Shown here piece after piece: positions 15,106 to 24,370 of a stretch of 39,214 nucleotides of DNA. Origin of the DNA: Sphingopyxis granuli NBRC 100800. GTDB taxonomy: Bacteria > Pseudomonadota > Alphaproteobacteria > Sphingomonadales > Sphingomonadaceae. The translations under genes and the position numbers were made by a program. The stretch covers positions 1-39,214 of the forward strand of contig NZ_BCUA01000036.1 in assembly GCF_001591045.1 (NCBI RefSeq), in the 5' to 3' direction. Position 1 is the stretch's first letter, and each line of letters begins with the position of its first letter. The notes beneath the pieces were generated by a model, which did no database searches, was not told where the DNA came from, and saw only the letters and a program-made list of their open reading frames with translations.

Positions 15106-16022
15106 AGCGGCCACATATGGTCGACGACGATCGCGCCGAACAGGATGAAAAGATAGGCGACGGAAAAGGCGAAGAGCCGCTTTTCGGGCTGCATGCGGTC
15201 GTTCTCGGCCGAACGGCGCAATCCGACCTGCGCCGACAGCAGCACGAACAGCGCCGACAGGATCGCCGCGGTCCAGCCATAGAGCGCGCCGGCATAGCCG
15301 AGCGGCCACGGCGCGACCGCCGCGACGGCCATGATGATCGCATAGAACAGGATCTGCCGCCGCGTCGACGTCTCGCCCGCGACCACCGGCATCATCGGAA
15401 TGCCCGCCGCGGCATAGTCCGATCGCACGAACAGCGCGAGCGCCCAGAAATGCGGCGGCGTCCACAGGAAGATGAGCAGGAAGAGCAGCACCGGCAGCGG
15501 CGCGACATGGCCCGTCGCGGCGACCCAGCCGATCAGCGGCGGAAAAGCGCCCGCCGCCCCGCCGATCACGATATTCTGCGGCGTCCGCGGCTTGAGCCAC
15601 ATCGTATAGACGATGACGTAGAAGAGGATCGACACGGTGAGCAGCGCCGCCGCCTGCCAGTTGGCGGCGAACAGCATCAGGAACACCGAAAAGGCGGCAA
15701 GCCCGACGCCGAACTGCAGCGCCGTCTGCGGATCGAGCCGGCCCGCGGGCAGCGGGCGTCCGGCGGTGCGCTTCATCTTCGCGTCGAGTGCCGCCTCATA
15801 CCATTGATTGAGTGCCCCCGACGCCCCCGCCCCCAGCGCGATCGCGAGGATCGACGCGAAGGCGAGCACCGGATGGACATGCCCCGGCGCCGCGAGCAGC
15901 CCGCACGCCGCCGTGAAGACGACGAGCGACATGACGCGCGGCTTGGTCAGCGCGAACAGGTCGCGCCAGTCGGCGGGAAGCGCCGTGCCGGCATGGGTCA
16001 GGCTGTGCGTCATATCGGACAT
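15102..16022 (-). CDS. ctaB: Protoheme IX farnesyltransferase (heme O synthase)
   Basis: This 306-residue UbiA-family enzyme adds a farnesyl group to heme b to make heme O, the precursor of heme A for the aa3 oxidase. After the opening [14 protein letters not shown] it has the prenyl-diphosphate site as [20 protein letters not shown] and PLP. Further on are [20 protein letters not shown] and the long conserved [14 protein letters not shown]. About nine hydrophobic helices are visible. It overlaps the small gene after it by 4 bases. The start lies 198 bases from the end of ctaD, with a hairpin and a palindromic repeat between them, so it may have its own promoter. Confidence 0.96.
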   Translation of the reverse strand: MSDMTHSLTHAGTALPADWRDLFALTKPRVMSLVVFTAACGLLAAPGHVHPVLAFASILAIALGAGASGALNQWYEAALDAKMKRTAGRPLPAGRLDPQTALQFGVGLAAFSVFLMLFAANWQAAALLTVSILFYVIVYTMWLKPRTPQNIVIGGAAGAFPPLIGWVAATGHVAPLPVLLFLLIFLWTPPHFWALALFVRSDYAAAGIPMMPVVAGETSTRRQILFYAIIMAVAAVAPWPLGYAGALYGWTAAILSALFVLLSAQVGLRRSAENDRMQPEKRLFAFSVAYLFILFGAIVVDHMWPL

Positions 16023-16039
16023 GCTAACCTTTTCGGTCC

Positions 16040-16138
16040 GTCATTGCGACCCCGGCGAAAACCGAGGGTCGGCGATCCAGAGTAGCGAAAACTCGCTCTG
16101 GACTGCTCCACCCGGATCGGGTCCGGGGCTGCGATGAC
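16040..16138. repeat. Palindromic intergenic repeat (REP-like) between ctaD and ctaB
   Basis: Imperfect 16-base terminal inverted repeats, GTCATTGCGACCCCGG at 16040-16055 and CCGGGGCTGCGATGAC at 16123-16138 (13 of 16 pair), flank an inner dyad CCAGAG...CTCTGG. The same kind of outer sequence recurs at 20534-20573 and 39052-39117. It breaks the oxidase gene cluster between ctaD and ctaB. Confidence 0.7.
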
Positions 16139-16184
16139 GACTTCGATACGCTCACACATTCCAAAAACCGGCCTTGAAAGAGAC

Positions 16185-16211
16185 GCCCCCTGCCAAGTGT
16201 CGGCAGGGGGC
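16185..16211 (-). terminator. Terminator downstream of ctaD
   Basis: A perfect 10-base stem, GCCCCCTGCC (16185-16194) and GGCAGGGGGC (16202-16211), with a 7-base loop starts ten bases after the ctaD stop codon on the - strand. Only a weak pyrimidine tail (GTCTCTTTC) follows. It probably terminates or reduces read-through from ctaC-ctaD into ctaB. Confidence 0.7.
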
Positions 16212-16220
16212 AGAACCCGA

Positions 16221-17888
16221 TCAGGCGATACGCGGCAGTTCGTTGAACTGGTGGAAGGGCGGCGGGCTCGACAGCGTCCATTCGAGCGTCGTCGCGCCTT
16301 CGCCCCACGGATTGGCGGCGGCCTTCTTGCCCGCGACATAGGCATAGACGATGTTCGCGAAGAAGAAGAGCATCCCGACGGCCATGATCGCATAGCCGAT
16401 CGACGAGATGTGGTGCCAATAGGTGAAGGCTTCCGCATAGTCGGGATAGCGGCGCGGCATGCCCTGCTGCCCCAGGAAGTGCTGCGGGAAGAACAGGACG
16501 TTCACGCCGATGAAGAAGATCCAGAAATGGAGCTGCCCCAGCACTTCGCTGTACATCCGGCCCGACATCTTCGGGAACCAGTAGTAGAAGCCCGCGAAGA
16601 GCGAGAAGACCGCGCCCAGCGACAGCACATAGTGGAAGTGCGCGACGACATAATAGGTGTCGTGCAGGTTGGTGTCGACACCGCCGTTGGCGAGGACGAC
16701 GCCGGTCACGCCGCCGACGGTGAACATGAAGATGAAGCCCAGCGCCCAGAGCATCGGCGTCTTGAAGCTCAGCGAGCCGCCCCACATGGTGGCGATCCAG
16801 CTGAAGATCTTGATGCCGGTCGGGACCGCGATGACCATCGTCGCCGCGGTGAAATACATCTTCAGGTTGACGCTCATGCCGACGGTGAACATGTGGTGCG
16901 CCCACACGATGAAGCCGACGACGCCGATCGCGACCATGGCATAGGCCATGCCGAGATAGCCGAACACCGGCTTGCGGCTGAAGGTCGAGATGACCTGGCT
17001 GATGATGCCGAAGCCCGGCAGCACCATGATGTAGACCTCCGGGTGGCCGAAGAACCAGAACAGGTGCTGGTAGAGCACCGGATCGCCGCCGCCCGTCGCG
17101 TCATAGAAGGTGGTGCCGAAATTGCGGTCGGTCAGCAGCATGGTGATCGCCGCGGCGAGGACCGGCAGCGACAGCAGCAGCAGGAAGGCGGTGACGAGCA
17201 CCGACCAGACGAACAGCGGCATCTTGTGGAGCGTCATGCCCGGTGCGCGCATGTTGAAGATGGTGGTGATGAAGTTGATCGCGCCGAGGATCGACGCCGC
17301 ACCCGCGAGGTGGACCGAGAAGATCACCATGTCGACCGCCGGGCCGACCGATCCGCTGGTCGACAGCGGCGCATAGAGCGTCCAGCCCGTGCCTGCGCCG
17401 AGCCCGCTGCCGCCGGGGACGAACATCGACCCGACGAGCAGGACGAACGCCACCGTGGTCAGCCAGTAGCTGACGTTGTTCATGCGCGGGAAGGCCATGT
17501 CGGGCGCGCCGATCATCAGCGGCACGAACCAGTTGCCGAATCCGCCGATAATCGCCGGCATCACCATGAAGAAGATCATGATCAGCCCGTGCGCGGTGAT
17601 CAGCACGTTCCAGAAATGCTTCGCCTGCGTATCACCCGCGGCCGGATCGAAGAACTGCGCCCAGCCGTGGAGATACTGGATGCCCGGCTCCGCAAGCTCG
17701 AGGCGCATCATCCCCGACATCACGCCGCCGATGATGCCCGCGAAGATCGCGAAGATCAGGTAGAGCGTCCCGATGTCCTTGTGGTTCGTCGAGAGGAACC
17801 AGCGGGTGAAGAAACCAGGCACATGATCATGCTCGTCATGCGCATGATCGTGGCCGTGGACGGGTGCAGTCGCTGCGATATCGGTCAT
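16221..17888 (-). CDS. ctaD: Cytochrome c oxidase subunit I
   Basis: This 555-residue protein is the heme a, heme a3 and CuB-carrying core subunit of an aa3-type oxidase. Twelve membrane helices are visible. Key segments are [12 protein letters not shown] (heme a ligand), [10 protein letters not shown] (CuB His, the proton-channel Glu of family A oxidases, and the Tyr cross-linked to His), [12 protein letters not shown] (His pair), and [14 protein letters not shown] (heme a3 and a ligands). With Glu in GHPEVY it belongs to type A1 (mitochondrial-like). A His/Asp-rich N-terminus ([12 protein letters not shown]) may bind metal. It follows ctaC by 17 bases; a terminator-like hairpin follows. The gene is complete. 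Confidence 0.98.
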   Translation of the reverse strand: MTDIAATAPVHGHDHAHDEHDHVPGFFTRWFLSTNHKDIGTLYLIFAIFAGIIGGVMSGMMRLELAEPGIQYLHGWAQFFDPAAGDTQAKHFWNVLITAHGLIMIFFMVMPAIIGGFGNWFVPLMIGAPDMAFPRMNNVSYWLTTVAFVLLVGSMFVPGGSGLGAGTGWTLYAPLSTSGSVGPAVDMVIFSVHLAGAASILGAINFITTIFNMRAPGMTLHKMPLFVWSVLVTAFLLLLSLPVLAAAITMLLTDRNFGTTFYDATGGGDPVLYQHLFWFFGHPEVYIMVLPGFGIISQVISTFSRKPVFGYLGMAYAMVAIGVVGFIVWAHHMFTVGMSVNLKMYFTAATMVIAVPTGIKIFSWIATMWGGSLSFKTPMLWALGFIFMFTVGGVTGVVLANGGVDTNLHDTYYVVAHFHYVLSLGAVFSLFAGFYYWFPKMSGRMYSEVLGQLHFWIFFIGVNVLFFPQHFLGQQGMPRRYPDYAEAFTYWHHISSIGYAIMAVGMLFFFANIVYAYVAGKKAAANPWGEGATTLEWTLSSPPPFHQFNELPRIA

Positions 17889-17905
17889 CTGTCGGACCCC
17901 TTGTC

Positions 17906-18967
17906 TTAATTCTTGGCTGCCGGAACGGCGGCGGGCACCGCCGCCGGCGCGGCTTCGGTGGTGGCGGGGACCGGACCGGTCGGCGCCGGCGCGGCCGCGG
18001 CGGGCGCCGCGGCTTCAGCGCCGTCGGGGTTGCCACCGCGCGAGCGGACCCACGCCTTCCACTTGTCCATCGGCAGCGCTTCGACCGCGATCGGCATATA
18101 GCCGTGATCGACACCGCACAGTTCCGAGCACTGGCCGTAATAGACGCCCGGCTTGGTCACGGTGAAGGTCGTTTCGTTGGCGCGGCCCGGCACCGCGTCC
18201 ATCTTGATCCAGAAGGACGGCACCGCGAAGCTGTGGATCACGTCAGCGCCGGTGATGATCAGCTTCACCTGCTGCCCGACGGGAACGACCATGCGGTTGT
18301 CGACCGCCAGATGATAGGGTTCGCCCGCGGCCGTCGCCTGCTCGGGCGTCAGCATCTTCGACACATATTCGCCGATGCCCTGGTCGGGATAGGCATAGCC
18401 CCAATACCATTGATAGCCGGTGACCTTGACCGTCAGCGCATCCTTCTTCGGCGGTTCGTACTGCGCCGCGAGCAGGCGGATCGACGGCACCGCGATCACC
18501 GCGAGGATCAGCACGGGAACCGCGGTCCAGATCACCTCGATGATCGTGTTGTGCGAGGTCTTCGACGGTTCGGGATTGGCGCTGGCGCGATAGCGGACGA
18601 CCACCCAGAGCAGCAGGCCGAGCACCAGCAGCGAAATGGCGGTGATGACCGGAAGCAGGATATGGTGGCTGAGGCCATAGGCCTTCTGGCCGAGCACGCT
18701 GGCCTGCGGCTGGAAGTTCAGCCCGCCGTCGACCGGCTGCCCGACGCCCGGAACGGGCTTCATCGGCACATAGGTCGCGTCGCCGGCCGGCACCGCGGCC
18801 GCGTCCGTCGCGGGCGCCGCCGCGTCGGTCACGGCGGGAGCCGGAGTCGCGACCGGCGTCGCCGCCGGCGCCTCGACCGGTGCGGCGGCGGGAGCCTGCG
18901 CCTGCACCACGCCCATGGTGCCGAACGATAAAGCCGCTGCAATTACAAGGGTTTTCAAACTCTTCAT
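17906..18967 (-). CDS. ctaC: Cytochrome c oxidase subunit II
   Basis: This 353-residue subunit receives electrons from cytochrome c through its CuA centre. A signal peptide (residues 1-25, ending VQAQA) precedes an Ala/Pro-rich spacer (about 26-62), two membrane helices (about 103-123 and 143-165), and the periplasmic cupredoxin domain with [11 protein letters not shown] and the CuA ligands in [15 protein letters not shown]. The protein ends in a second Ala/Pro-rich tail of about 40 residues that is not needed for CuA. The first gene of the cluster, it is divergent from pyrE across 230 bases, where its promoter must lie. The gene is also known as coxB. Confidence 0.97.
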   Translation of the reverse strand: MKSLKTLVIAAALSFGTMGVVQAQAPAAAPVEAPAATPVATPAPAVTDAAAPATDAAAVPAGDATYVPMKPVPGVGQPVDGGLNFQPQASVLGQKAYGLSHHILLPVITAISLLVLGLLLWVVVRYRASANPEPSKTSHNTIIEVIWTAVPVLILAVIAVPSIRLLAAQYEPPKKDALTVKVTGYQWYWGYAYPDQGIGEYVSKMLTPEQATAAGEPYHLAVDNRMVVPVGQQVKLIITGADVIHSFAVPSFWIKMDAVPGRANETTFTVTKPGVYYGQCSELCGVDHGYMPIAVEALPMDKWKAWVRSRGGNPDGAEAAAPAAAAPAPTGPVPATTEAAPAAVPAAVPAAKN

Positions 18968-19150
18968 AAGAATGGTGCCGCCCGTTGCCTATATTGTTCC
19001 CGATATCCAGCCTCGTTCCATCCGACCGCGGATCGCGGATCGCCGATGCCAACGAACGGGCTGAATCTCGCGGGCGCTATAGACCCGCTTGCCGCTTGCC
19101 TCAAGCATCTCTAACACTATTTTGCGGCTCGCAAATCTTGGCGACCCCAA

Positions 19151-19170
19151 CCCGCTTCGAAAAAAGCGGG
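19151..19170 (+). other. Leader hairpin before pyrE
   Basis: A perfect 7-base stem, CCCGCTT (19151-19157) and AAGCGGG (19164-19170), with a CGAAAA loop lies 27 bases before the pyrE start, just before the possible ribosome binding site AGGAAG (19176-19181). There is no U-run behind it, so it is not a terminator as seen. It may affect pyrE translation; the function is a guess. The rest of the 18968-19197 gap must hold the divergent ctaC and pyrE promoters, but I see no clear boxes. Confidence 0.3.
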
Positions 19171-19197
19171 ACAACAGGAAGAAAAGACCGTTCTCCC

Positions 19198-19782
19198 ATG
19201 ACAGACGACGAAATACTGGCCGAGTTCCGCGCTGCCGACGCGCTGTTGCAGGGGCATTTCCTCCTCTCCTCCGGCCGCCACAGCGAATATTATCTGCAAT
19301 GCGCCCGCGTCCTGATGAATAGCGAGCGCGCCGGGCGGCTTGCCTCCGCGCTCGCGGCCAAGCTGCCGCGCGAGCTGCGCCAGGCAACCGACCTCGTCGT
19401 GTCGCCGGCGATGGGCGGCGTCATCATCGGCCACGAGATGGGCCGCGCGCTGGGCAAGCCCGCGATCTTCGTCGAGCGTCCGACCGGCACCTTCGAACTG
19501 CGCCGCGGCTTCGCCATCGCCCCCGGCACGAAGGTGCTCATGGTCGAGGATGTCGTGACCACCGGCCTGTCGTCGCGCGAGGCGATGGAGGCGGTGCGCG
19601 CGGCGGGCGGCGAGGTGCTGGCCGAAGCGGCGCTGGTCGACCGCTCGGCGGGAAGCAACATCGACCTCGGCGTTCCCTTCTATCCGCTCGTCGCGATCAA
19701 TTTCCCGACCTATGCCGCCGACGACCTGCCGCCCGAACTGGCGGAAACGCCGGCGATCAAGCCGGGGAGCCGCGCGAATTGA
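19198..19782 (+). CDS. pyrE: Orotate phosphoribosyltransferase
   Basis: This 194-residue enzyme joins orotate to PRPP to form orotidine monophosphate in pyrimidine synthesis. The PRPP-binding signature [11 protein letters not shown] is at residues 113-123, preceded by [14 protein letters not shown] and [15 protein letters not shown]. The N-terminal [18 protein letters not shown] contains the orotate loop. The ATG at 19198 is chosen because it is where homologues start and AGGAAG lies some 16 bases upstream; reading further upstream gives unrelated sequence. The stop overlaps the TTG start of pdxJ. Pairing of pyrE with pdxJ, acpS and lepB is seen in other sphingomonads. Confidence 0.96.
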   Translation: MTDDEILAEFRAADALLQGHFLLSSGRHSEYYLQCARVLMNSERAGRLASALAAKLPRELRQATDLVVSPAMGGVIIGHEMGRALGKPAIFVERPTGTFELRRGFAIAPGTKVLMVEDVVTTGLSSREAMEAVRAAGGEVLAEAALVDRSAGSNIDLGVPFYPLVAINFPTYAADDLPPELAETPAIKPGSRAN

Positions 19783-20522
19783 GCGTGTCCCGGTCCGGCC
19801 GCCTGCGTCTCGGCGTCAACATCGACCATGTCGCAACGATCCGCAACGCACGCGGCGGCGACCATCCCGATCCGGTGCGCGCGGCGCAGATCGTCGCGGC
19901 GGTCGGCGGCGACGGCATCACCGCGCATCTGCGCGAGGACCGGCGCCACATCCGCGACGACGACCTCGCACGCATCCAGACCGCGACCGACCTGCCGCTC
20001 AATCTCGAAATGGCCGCGACCGAGGAGATGCTCGCCATCGCGCTGCGCCACGCGCCGCACGCCGCCTGCATCGTTCCCGAAAAGCGCGAGGAGCGCACGA
20101 CCGAGGGCGGGCTAGACGCGGCGGGGCAGCATAATCATCTCGCGCCGATCGTCGCGCGGCTGGGCGACGCGGGGATTCGCGTCAGCCTGTTCATCGAACC
20201 CGACGCGCGCCAGATCGAAGCGGCGATGCGGCTCAGGGCGCCGGTGGTCGAATTCCACACCGGCCGCTATGCCCATGCCGAGGGCGAGGCGCGCGCCATC
20301 GAGCTTCGCCGCCTCGCCGACGCCGCGGCGCTCGCGTGGAAGAACGGCATCGAACCGCACGCGGGCCACGGCCTGACCTATGACAATGTCGTCCCCGTCG
20401 CCGCGATCCCGCAGATCGCCGAACTCAACATCGGGCACTATCTGATCGGCGAGGCGATCTTCACCGGGCTCGAAAGCGCGGTGCGCCGGATGCGCGAACT
20501 GATGGACGAGGCACGGGGATAG
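19779..20522 (+). CDS. pdxJ: Pyridoxine 5'-phosphate synthase
   Basis: This 247-residue TIM-barrel enzyme condenses 1-deoxy-xylulose 5-phosphate with 3-amino-2-oxopropyl phosphate, the last step of the DXP route to vitamin B6. Clear family segments are [57 protein letters not shown], and the phosphate-binding end [11 protein letters not shown] followed by [16 protein letters not shown]. The start is a TTG at 19779 overlapping the pyrE stop; a GTG at 19785 is a close alternative. The purine-rich GGGGAG at 19764-19769 serves either one. Coupling to pyrE translation is likely. Confidence 0.95.
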   Translation: MSVSRSGRLRLGVNIDHVATIRNARGGDHPDPVRAAQIVAAVGGDGITAHLREDRRHIRDDDLARIQTATDLPLNLEMAATEEMLAIALRHAPHAACIVPEKREERTTEGGLDAAGQHNHLAPIVARLGDAGIRVSLFIEPDARQIEAAMRLRAPVVEFHTGRYAHAEGEARAIELRRLADAAALAWKNGIEPHAGHGLTYDNVVPVAAIPQIAELNIGHYLIGEAIFTGLESAVRRMRELMDEARG

Positions 20523-20533
20523 GATGATGACCA

Positions 20534-20573
20534 CCGTCATTGCCGCGCCGCCTTCGGCTCCTCGTAATGACGG
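20534..20573. repeat. Palindromic repeat between pdxJ and acpS
   Basis: Perfect 8-base arms CCGTCATT (20534-20541) and AATGACGG (20566-20573) enclose GC-rich sequence with a small GCC-TTC-GGC hairpin. It fills most of the 66-base gap and resembles the outer arms of the repeat at 16040. It is probably a REP-type unit; transcription through it is likely because acpS is co-directional. Confidence 0.6.
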
Positions 20574-20588
20574 CCCGCCGGGGTCGTC

Positions 20589-20996
20589 ATGATCATCGGC
20601 CTCGGCTCCGACCTGTGCAGCATAGAACGCATCCAGGCGTCGCTCGACCGCTTCGGCGAGCGCTTCGAAAGGCGCGTCTTCACCGACATCGAGCGCGCCA
20701 AGGCGGCGCGCCGTCCCTTCACCCGCGCCGGCACCTATGCCAAGCGCTTCGCGGCCAAGGAGGCTTTCTCGAAAGCCGTCGGCACCGGCTTCAAGCGCGG
20801 CGTGTTCATGAAGGACATCGGCGTCGTCAACGCGGCGTCGGGCGCGCCGACGCTGGCGCTCACCGGCGGCGCTGCGGCGCGGCTCGCCGAAATGGTGCCG
20901 CCGGGGCATGACGTGCATATCCACCTGACGCTGACCGACGACCATCCCTGGGCGCAGGCCTTCGTCATCATCGAGGCGATCAAGGACCGAGCATGA
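20589..20996 (+). CDS. acpS: Holo-[acyl-carrier-protein] synthase
   Basis: This 135-residue enzyme transfers 4'-phosphopantetheine from CoA to acyl carrier protein, activating it for fatty acid synthesis. The two signature regions are present: [14 protein letters not shown] at the N-terminus (with the metal-binding Asp) and [16 protein letters not shown] (with the metal-binding Glu). Length is normal for bacterial AcpS. The stop overlaps lepB by four bases (ATGA), so the two are translationally coupled. The 66-base gap to pdxJ holds a palindromic repeat. Confidence 0.95.
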   Translation: MIIGLGSDLCSIERIQASLDRFGERFERRVFTDIERAKAARRPFTRAGTYAKRFAAKEAFSKAVGTGFKRGVFMKDIGVVNAASGAPTLALTGGAAARLAEMVPPGHDVHIHLTLTDDHPWAQAFVIIEAIKDRA

Positions 20997-21841
20997 CGAA
21001 AGCGCATAGCAAGGACGAAGGAAGCTGGGGCAAGCTGGTCCGCGACATCGCGGTGATCCTGCTGCTCGTGCTCGGCATCCACAGCTGCGTCGCCAAGCCT
21101 TTCTATATCCCGTCCGATTCGATGATGCCGGTGCTGCGCAATGGCGACCGCCTGATCGTCAGCAAATATCCCTATGGCTGGTCCTACGCCTCGGCCAGCT
21201 TCCACCTCGCCCCCCGGACAGAGGGCCGCTGGTTCGCGGCCCTGCCCGCGCGCGGCGACATCGTCGTCCTCGAGCATCCCGAGACGCGGATCGACTATAT
21301 CAAGCGGGTCATCGGCCTGCCCGGCGACACGATCGAACTGCGCGGCGGTGCGCTGATCATCAACGGCAAGCCGGTGAAGCGCGAAATCCAGCCGATGCTG
21401 TCGATCGCGGTCGACCCCAACCTGCCCGGCCCCGACAGCGGCCTCGGCCGTTTCGCGGCGCGCGATGCGGCGGGCCGGCCGGTGCTCGAACTGCCGATCG
21501 TGCGCGAAACGCTGCCCGGCGGCGCCACCTTCGACACGATCGACATGGGCCCCGGCTATGTCACCGACGATTTCGGGCCGATCAAGGTGCCGGCCGACCA
21601 TCTGTTCCTGATGGGCGACAATCGCGACGGCAGCGCCGACAGCCGCGTGCCGAGCAGCATGAAGGGCCTCGGCGGCCCGGTGCCGTTCGAAACGATCGCC
21701 GGCCGCGCCGAGATCATCAGCTTTTCGACCGACGGCACCGCGAAATGGTATAATCCGCTGAGCTGGTTCACCGCGCTTCGATCGGGGCGCGCCGGAACCA
21801 ACCTGCGGCCCGAGCGTGACGGCAGCGCAAACAGGGAGTGA
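20993..21841 (+). CDS. lepB: Signal peptidase I
   Basis: This 282-residue membrane protease removes signal peptides from secreted proteins. One membrane helix (about residues 18-34) is followed by the catalytic Ser43 in IPSDSMMP and the general base Lys104 in [13 protein letters not shown] further conserved box is [13 protein letters not shown]. Only one N-terminal anchor is seen, which is usual for alphaproteobacteria, whereas E. coli has two. A cysteine in the anchor's end (HSCVAKPF) is common in this group. It overlaps acpS by four bases and the next reading frame's possible GTG start. Confidence 0.96.
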   Translation: MTKAHSKDEGSWGKLVRDIAVILLLVLGIHSCVAKPFYIPSDSMMPVLRNGDRLIVSKYPYGWSYASASFHLAPRTEGRWFAALPARGDIVVLEHPETRIDYIKRVIGLPGDTIELRGGALIINGKPVKREIQPMLSIAVDPNLPGPDSGLGRFAARDAAGRPVLELPIVRETLPGGATFDTIDMGPGYVTDDFGPIKVPADHLFLMGDNRDGSADSRVPSSMKGLGGPVPFETIAGRAEIISFSTDGTAKWYNPLSWFTALRSGRAGTNLRPERDGSANRE

Positions 21842-21846
21842 CGGGC

Positions 21847-22929
21847 ATGGCGGACAGCAAGACTCGGGGCGAAGCCCCCGGCCCCACCGATATCCGCAAC
21901 CAGCTTGTCCGCACCGAAATGCTCAAGGCCAGCGTCTGGCTCGGTCTCGCCCTGCTGATCGGCGCCTGCATCATCCTGATCCAGCCGATCCTGCTGATCT
22001 TCGCGGGGATCGTGATGGCATCGATGCTAGACGGCGGCGCGCGCCTGCTCGGCCGCGTGCTGCCGATCGCGCGCGGCTGGCGACTGCTGATCGTCTGCCT
22101 CGGCATCGTCGCCTTCATGGCGTGGGCGATCCTGTTCGCAGGCTCGCAGATCGCCGACCAGGCCGCCGCGTTGCAGCAGGTGGTGATGGCGCAGATCGAC
22201 CGCGTCGCTGCCTGGGCGAGCGAGCACGGCATGGGCAATCTGGAGATCGACACCAAGACGGTCACCGACAATCTGGCCGGAACCGTCGGGCGCGTCACCG
22301 CGGCGCTAGGCACCGTCTTCGGCGCGCTCACCAGCCTGGTGATGATCATGGTGCTCGGCATCTTCCTCGCGATCGAGCCGCGGCTCTACGAACGCGGTGT
22401 GGCGTGGATGCTGCCGATGAAGGCGCGCGAGGATTTCTACATCACCACCGCACGCATGGGTTTCACCCTGCGCCGGCTGATGGCGGGGCGGCTGCTCGGC
22501 ATGGTGGTCGAAGGGATCGGGACATGGCTCGCCTGCCTGGCGGTCGGCATTCCGATGGCGGTCCTGATGGGTCTGCTGACCGGCTTGCTCGCCTTCATTC
22601 CCAACATCGGCGCGATTGTCTCGGGCGTGCTGCTCGTCCTCGTCGGCTTTTCGGCGGGCGTCGATACCGGGCTGTGGGCGATCGCCATCTATTTTTTCGT
22701 CCAGACGGTCGACGGCTATCTGATCGTCCCGATGGTCGCGAAACAGACGGTCGACCTCGCGCCCGCGCTGGTGCTGGCGGCGCAGATCCTGCTCGGCACA
22801 CTGCTCGGCATCCTCGGCCTGTTCCTCGCCGACCCGATCGTCGCGATGATCAAGGTCGCGCTCGAACGCGAGGCGGAGCGCAATGCAGGCTCGCAGGCCG
22901 GTAACAAGAAGGCGGCGACGGGCTCCTGA
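21847..22929 (+). CDS. AI-2E family transporter (PF01594 membrane protein)
   Basis: This 360-residue protein has about seven to eight membrane helices and the PF01594 pattern: two early helices, a soluble helical part (about residues 95-150), and a C-terminal core with LLTGLLAFIPNIGAIVSGV and VDGYLIVPMVAKQTVDLAPAL. It closes with LLGILGLFLADPIVAM. Members include the AI-2 exporter TqsA and sodium/proton antiporters, so the substrate is open. The ATG at 21847 sits 8 bases after AGGGAG and is preferred over a GTG at 21838 that overlaps the lepB stop. It is the last gene of the pyrE-pdxJ-acpS-lepB run. Confidence 0.9.
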   Translation: MADSKTRGEAPGPTDIRNQLVRTEMLKASVWLGLALLIGACIILIQPILLIFAGIVMASMLDGGARLLGRVLPIARGWRLLIVCLGIVAFMAWAILFAGSQIADQAAALQQVVMAQIDRVAAWASEHGMGNLEIDTKTVTDNLAGTVGRVTAALGTVFGALTSLVMIMVLGIFLAIEPRLYERGVAWMLPMKAREDFYITTARMGFTLRRLMAGRLLGMVVEGIGTWLACLAVGIPMAVLMGLLTGLLAFIPNIGAIVSGVLLVLVGFSAGVDTGLWAIAIYFFVQTVDGYLIVPMVAKQTVDLAPALVLAAQILLGTLLGILGLFLADPIVAMIKVALEREAERNAGSQAGNKKAATGS

Positions 22930-23084
22930 AGCGCGAGTCTATGGGAATGAATAGCCATCGCTCCCGCGGACGCGGGGCGCGAAACGTCACACGACGCCGA
23001 CGCACTTTCGTTACCGGGGACAGCGTGGCCAAATCCGCAATCGCTGAAATGGCCTTGGGGATGGATTCCACACACTTCCATCTT

Positions 23085-23162
23085 GTCATCCCCGCGAAAG
23101 CGGGGATCCAGAGCGGACGTCGGCTTACCTTTCCCTGGGTTCCCGCTTTCGCGGGAACGACG
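23085..23162. repeat. Palindromic repeat element (two inverted 14-base units)
   Basis: CCCGCGAAAGCGGG (23091-23104) and its reverse complement CCCGCTTTCGCGGG (23142-23155) face each other across 37 bases, and each can itself form a five-base stem with a GAAA or TTTC loop. Outer flanks read GTCATC on the left and ACGACG on the right. The element is related to the CCCCGGCGAAAG units at 24218, 35333 and 39149. Confidence 0.75.
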
Positions 23163-23488
23163 AAGTAAGAAACGAGAATGGTGAAATCCGGTCGGCATCA
23201 GACGACCGAATCGATCCACGCCGCCCGGAGCCGGATTGTCCGGACAAGTCACGCCGTGACCCCGCGCAGGCGCACGCACGGCTATTCTCTCAAAAGGCTT
23301 TCCCACATTATCGCCGCGTACCAGCCTCCGCGAGTGGGTCATTCGCTTTGCGGACATATGCGGCCCCCTCACGGAGAAGGCCTTTCGGCATGTACGCGCC
23401 GGGTGCGTTTCGCCCGCCGGGGAACGAAACAAGGGGAGTGCGTAGCGTGACTTTTGTATACTTTGGAATAATATTACGCGCTCGCTAA

Positions 23489-23527
23489 GCCCGTCCCGGC
23501 AGCACGCATTCGCTGCCCAGAACGGGC
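23489..23527 (-). terminator. Likely terminator of the FKBP gene
   Basis: Long arms 23489-23503 (GCCCGTCCCGGCAGC) and 23512-23527 pair over about 15 positions with wobble pairs and one bulge, closing an 8-base loop. It starts 12 bases after the FKBP stop on the - strand. Only TT follows the stem, so a Rho-independent mechanism is probable but not certain. Confidence 0.5.
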
Positions 23528-23538
23528 CCGGCCGCGCC

Positions 23539-24063
23539 TTACTGTTGCAGCGCGGGGGCCGGGGCGCCGGGGGCACCGGGAGCGCCGCCCTGCTGCATCA
23601 TCTGTTGCTGCTGCATCATCTGCTGCATCGCGCGCACTTCGGCCTCGGTGCGGAAGTCGATCAGTTCAACGTCGAAATGCAGCGTGCTGTTCGCGGGAAT
23701 CGGCCCGACGGCGCGGTCGCCGTACCCGAGCGCGGGCGGGATGCTGATCTTGTACTTGCCGCCCTTCTGCATGCGGGTCAGCGCCTCGGAAAAGCCGGGG
23801 ACGACCTGCGCCACCTGCATCGGCGCCTGCTCGTTCGAATCGAAGACGGTTCCGTCGTCGAGCTTGCCCTCATATTTGACGAGCACGACATCGCTGATCG
23901 TCGGGCTGGGGCCGGTGCCCGCCTTCACCACCTCGAAGCCGATGCGCGGCGTCGTGGAGAAGGCGAAGGCCGTGCCGACCGCGAGCAGCACCGCCAGCCC
24001 GATCCACAACAGCCAGAGCCCGCCCTTGCTCACCGGGCGCAATGGAACCGCAGTCACGCTCAT
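23539..24063 (-). CDS. FKBP-type peptidyl-prolyl isomerase, membrane anchored
   Basis: This 174-residue protein speeds proline cis-trans isomerisation, probably in the periplasm. One membrane helix (about residues 15-34, WLLWIGLAVLLAVGTAFAF) acts as an uncleaved anchor. The FKBP domain (about 55-140) shows VLVKYEGKLDDGTVFDSN, VVPGFSEALTRMQKGGKYKISIPP (split here), and ALGYGDRAVGPIPANSTLHFDVELID. The tail is low complexity: Met/Gln-rich (MQQMMQQQQMMQQ) then Gly-Ala-Pro repeats. The ATG at 24063 is chosen for the ribosome site GGAAGGA upstream. It stands alone between two non-coding stretches. Confidence 0.92.
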   Translation of the reverse strand: MSVTAVPLRPVSKGGLWLLWIGLAVLLAVGTAFAFSTTPRIGFEVVKAGTGPSPTISDVVLVKYEGKLDDGTVFDSNEQAPMQVAQVVPGFSEALTRMQKGGKYKISIPPALGYGDRAVGPIPANSTLHFDVELIDFRTEAEVRAMQQMMQQQQMMQQGGAPGAPGAPAPALQQ

Positions 24064-24184
24064 CGTTTCGTCCTTCCCCTGCCCCGGTGTCGGGGCGAAA
24101 ATATCGCGTCGCCTATAGGCGGAGCGACGCGGGAGGGTCCAGAGGCAATATGCGTCGCTTATGCGCCGGCCATGCTGACAAGTT

Positions 24185-24327
24185 GGCGTATAGCCCTTGG
24201 ACAAGCGAGGGATTGCACCCCGGCGAAAGCCGGGGTCCAGATGGCGTCGTGCAACCTCGCGTGGACCCCGGCTTTCGCCGGGGAACGGCTATGTATTGGA
24301 AAGGAATGATCACCGGACAAGTTCAGG
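24185..24327. repeat. Palindromic repeat element, copy 1 of the CCCCGGCGAAAG family
   Basis: Two 18-base units face each other: CCCCGGCGAAAGCCGGGG (24218-24235) and CCCCGGCTTTCGCCGGGG (24266-24283). Similarity to the copy at 35303 extends beyond them: left flank GGCGTATAGCCCTTGGACAA, right flank ending GGACAAGTTCAGG. The element fills much of the 371-base gap 24064-24434, which otherwise holds the FKBP promoter and the rpsU terminator and no gene. Confidence 0.8.
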
Positions 24328-24370
24328 AGGCAACACAGGCTCGTGCGCCCATCGCATGTCGCGCCCAACG

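Larger units (their letters stand above)
22930..23538. other. Non-coding stretch with palindromic repeat and AT-rich island
   Basis: No convincing gene lies in these 609 bases. Reading frames here give Arg/His-rich peptides without family motifs; one on the - strand includes SRESGNPG and DPRFRGDD, typical translations of palindromic repeats. The stretch holds an inverted-repeat element (23085-23162), a hairpin GTTTCG/CGAAAC near 23407-23430, an unusually AT-rich patch (23450-23475), and the FKBP terminator (23489-23527). Confidence 0.6.

Noticed and set aside
13460..15148. 562-codon open frame on the + strand opposite ctaE and ctaG
   Set aside because: It runs antisense through three well-identified oxidase genes and has the same charged composition as other GC-rich shadow frames.
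16134..17909. 591-codon open frame on the + strand opposite ctaD
   Set aside because: It mirrors a complete, motif-bearing ctaD. The peptide is Arg/Asp/His-rich without family likeness, as expected from the complementary strand of high-GC coding DNA.
23178..23450. 90-codon + strand open frame in the gap after the AI-2E gene
   Set aside because: Arg/His-rich without motifs, poor ribosome site and no neighbours to support it; kept as non-coding.
22930..23538. CRISPR array, considered because several short repeats cluster here
   Set aside because: The repeats are inverted pairs with irregular spacing and no series of equal spacers; no cas genes are present in the window.
22716..23576. Possible 286-codon gene on the - strand in the gene-poor region
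   Set aside because: The peptide includes SRESGNPG and DPRFRGDD, known products of translating palindromic repeats, and crosses the end of the AI-2E gene and the FKBP terminator.
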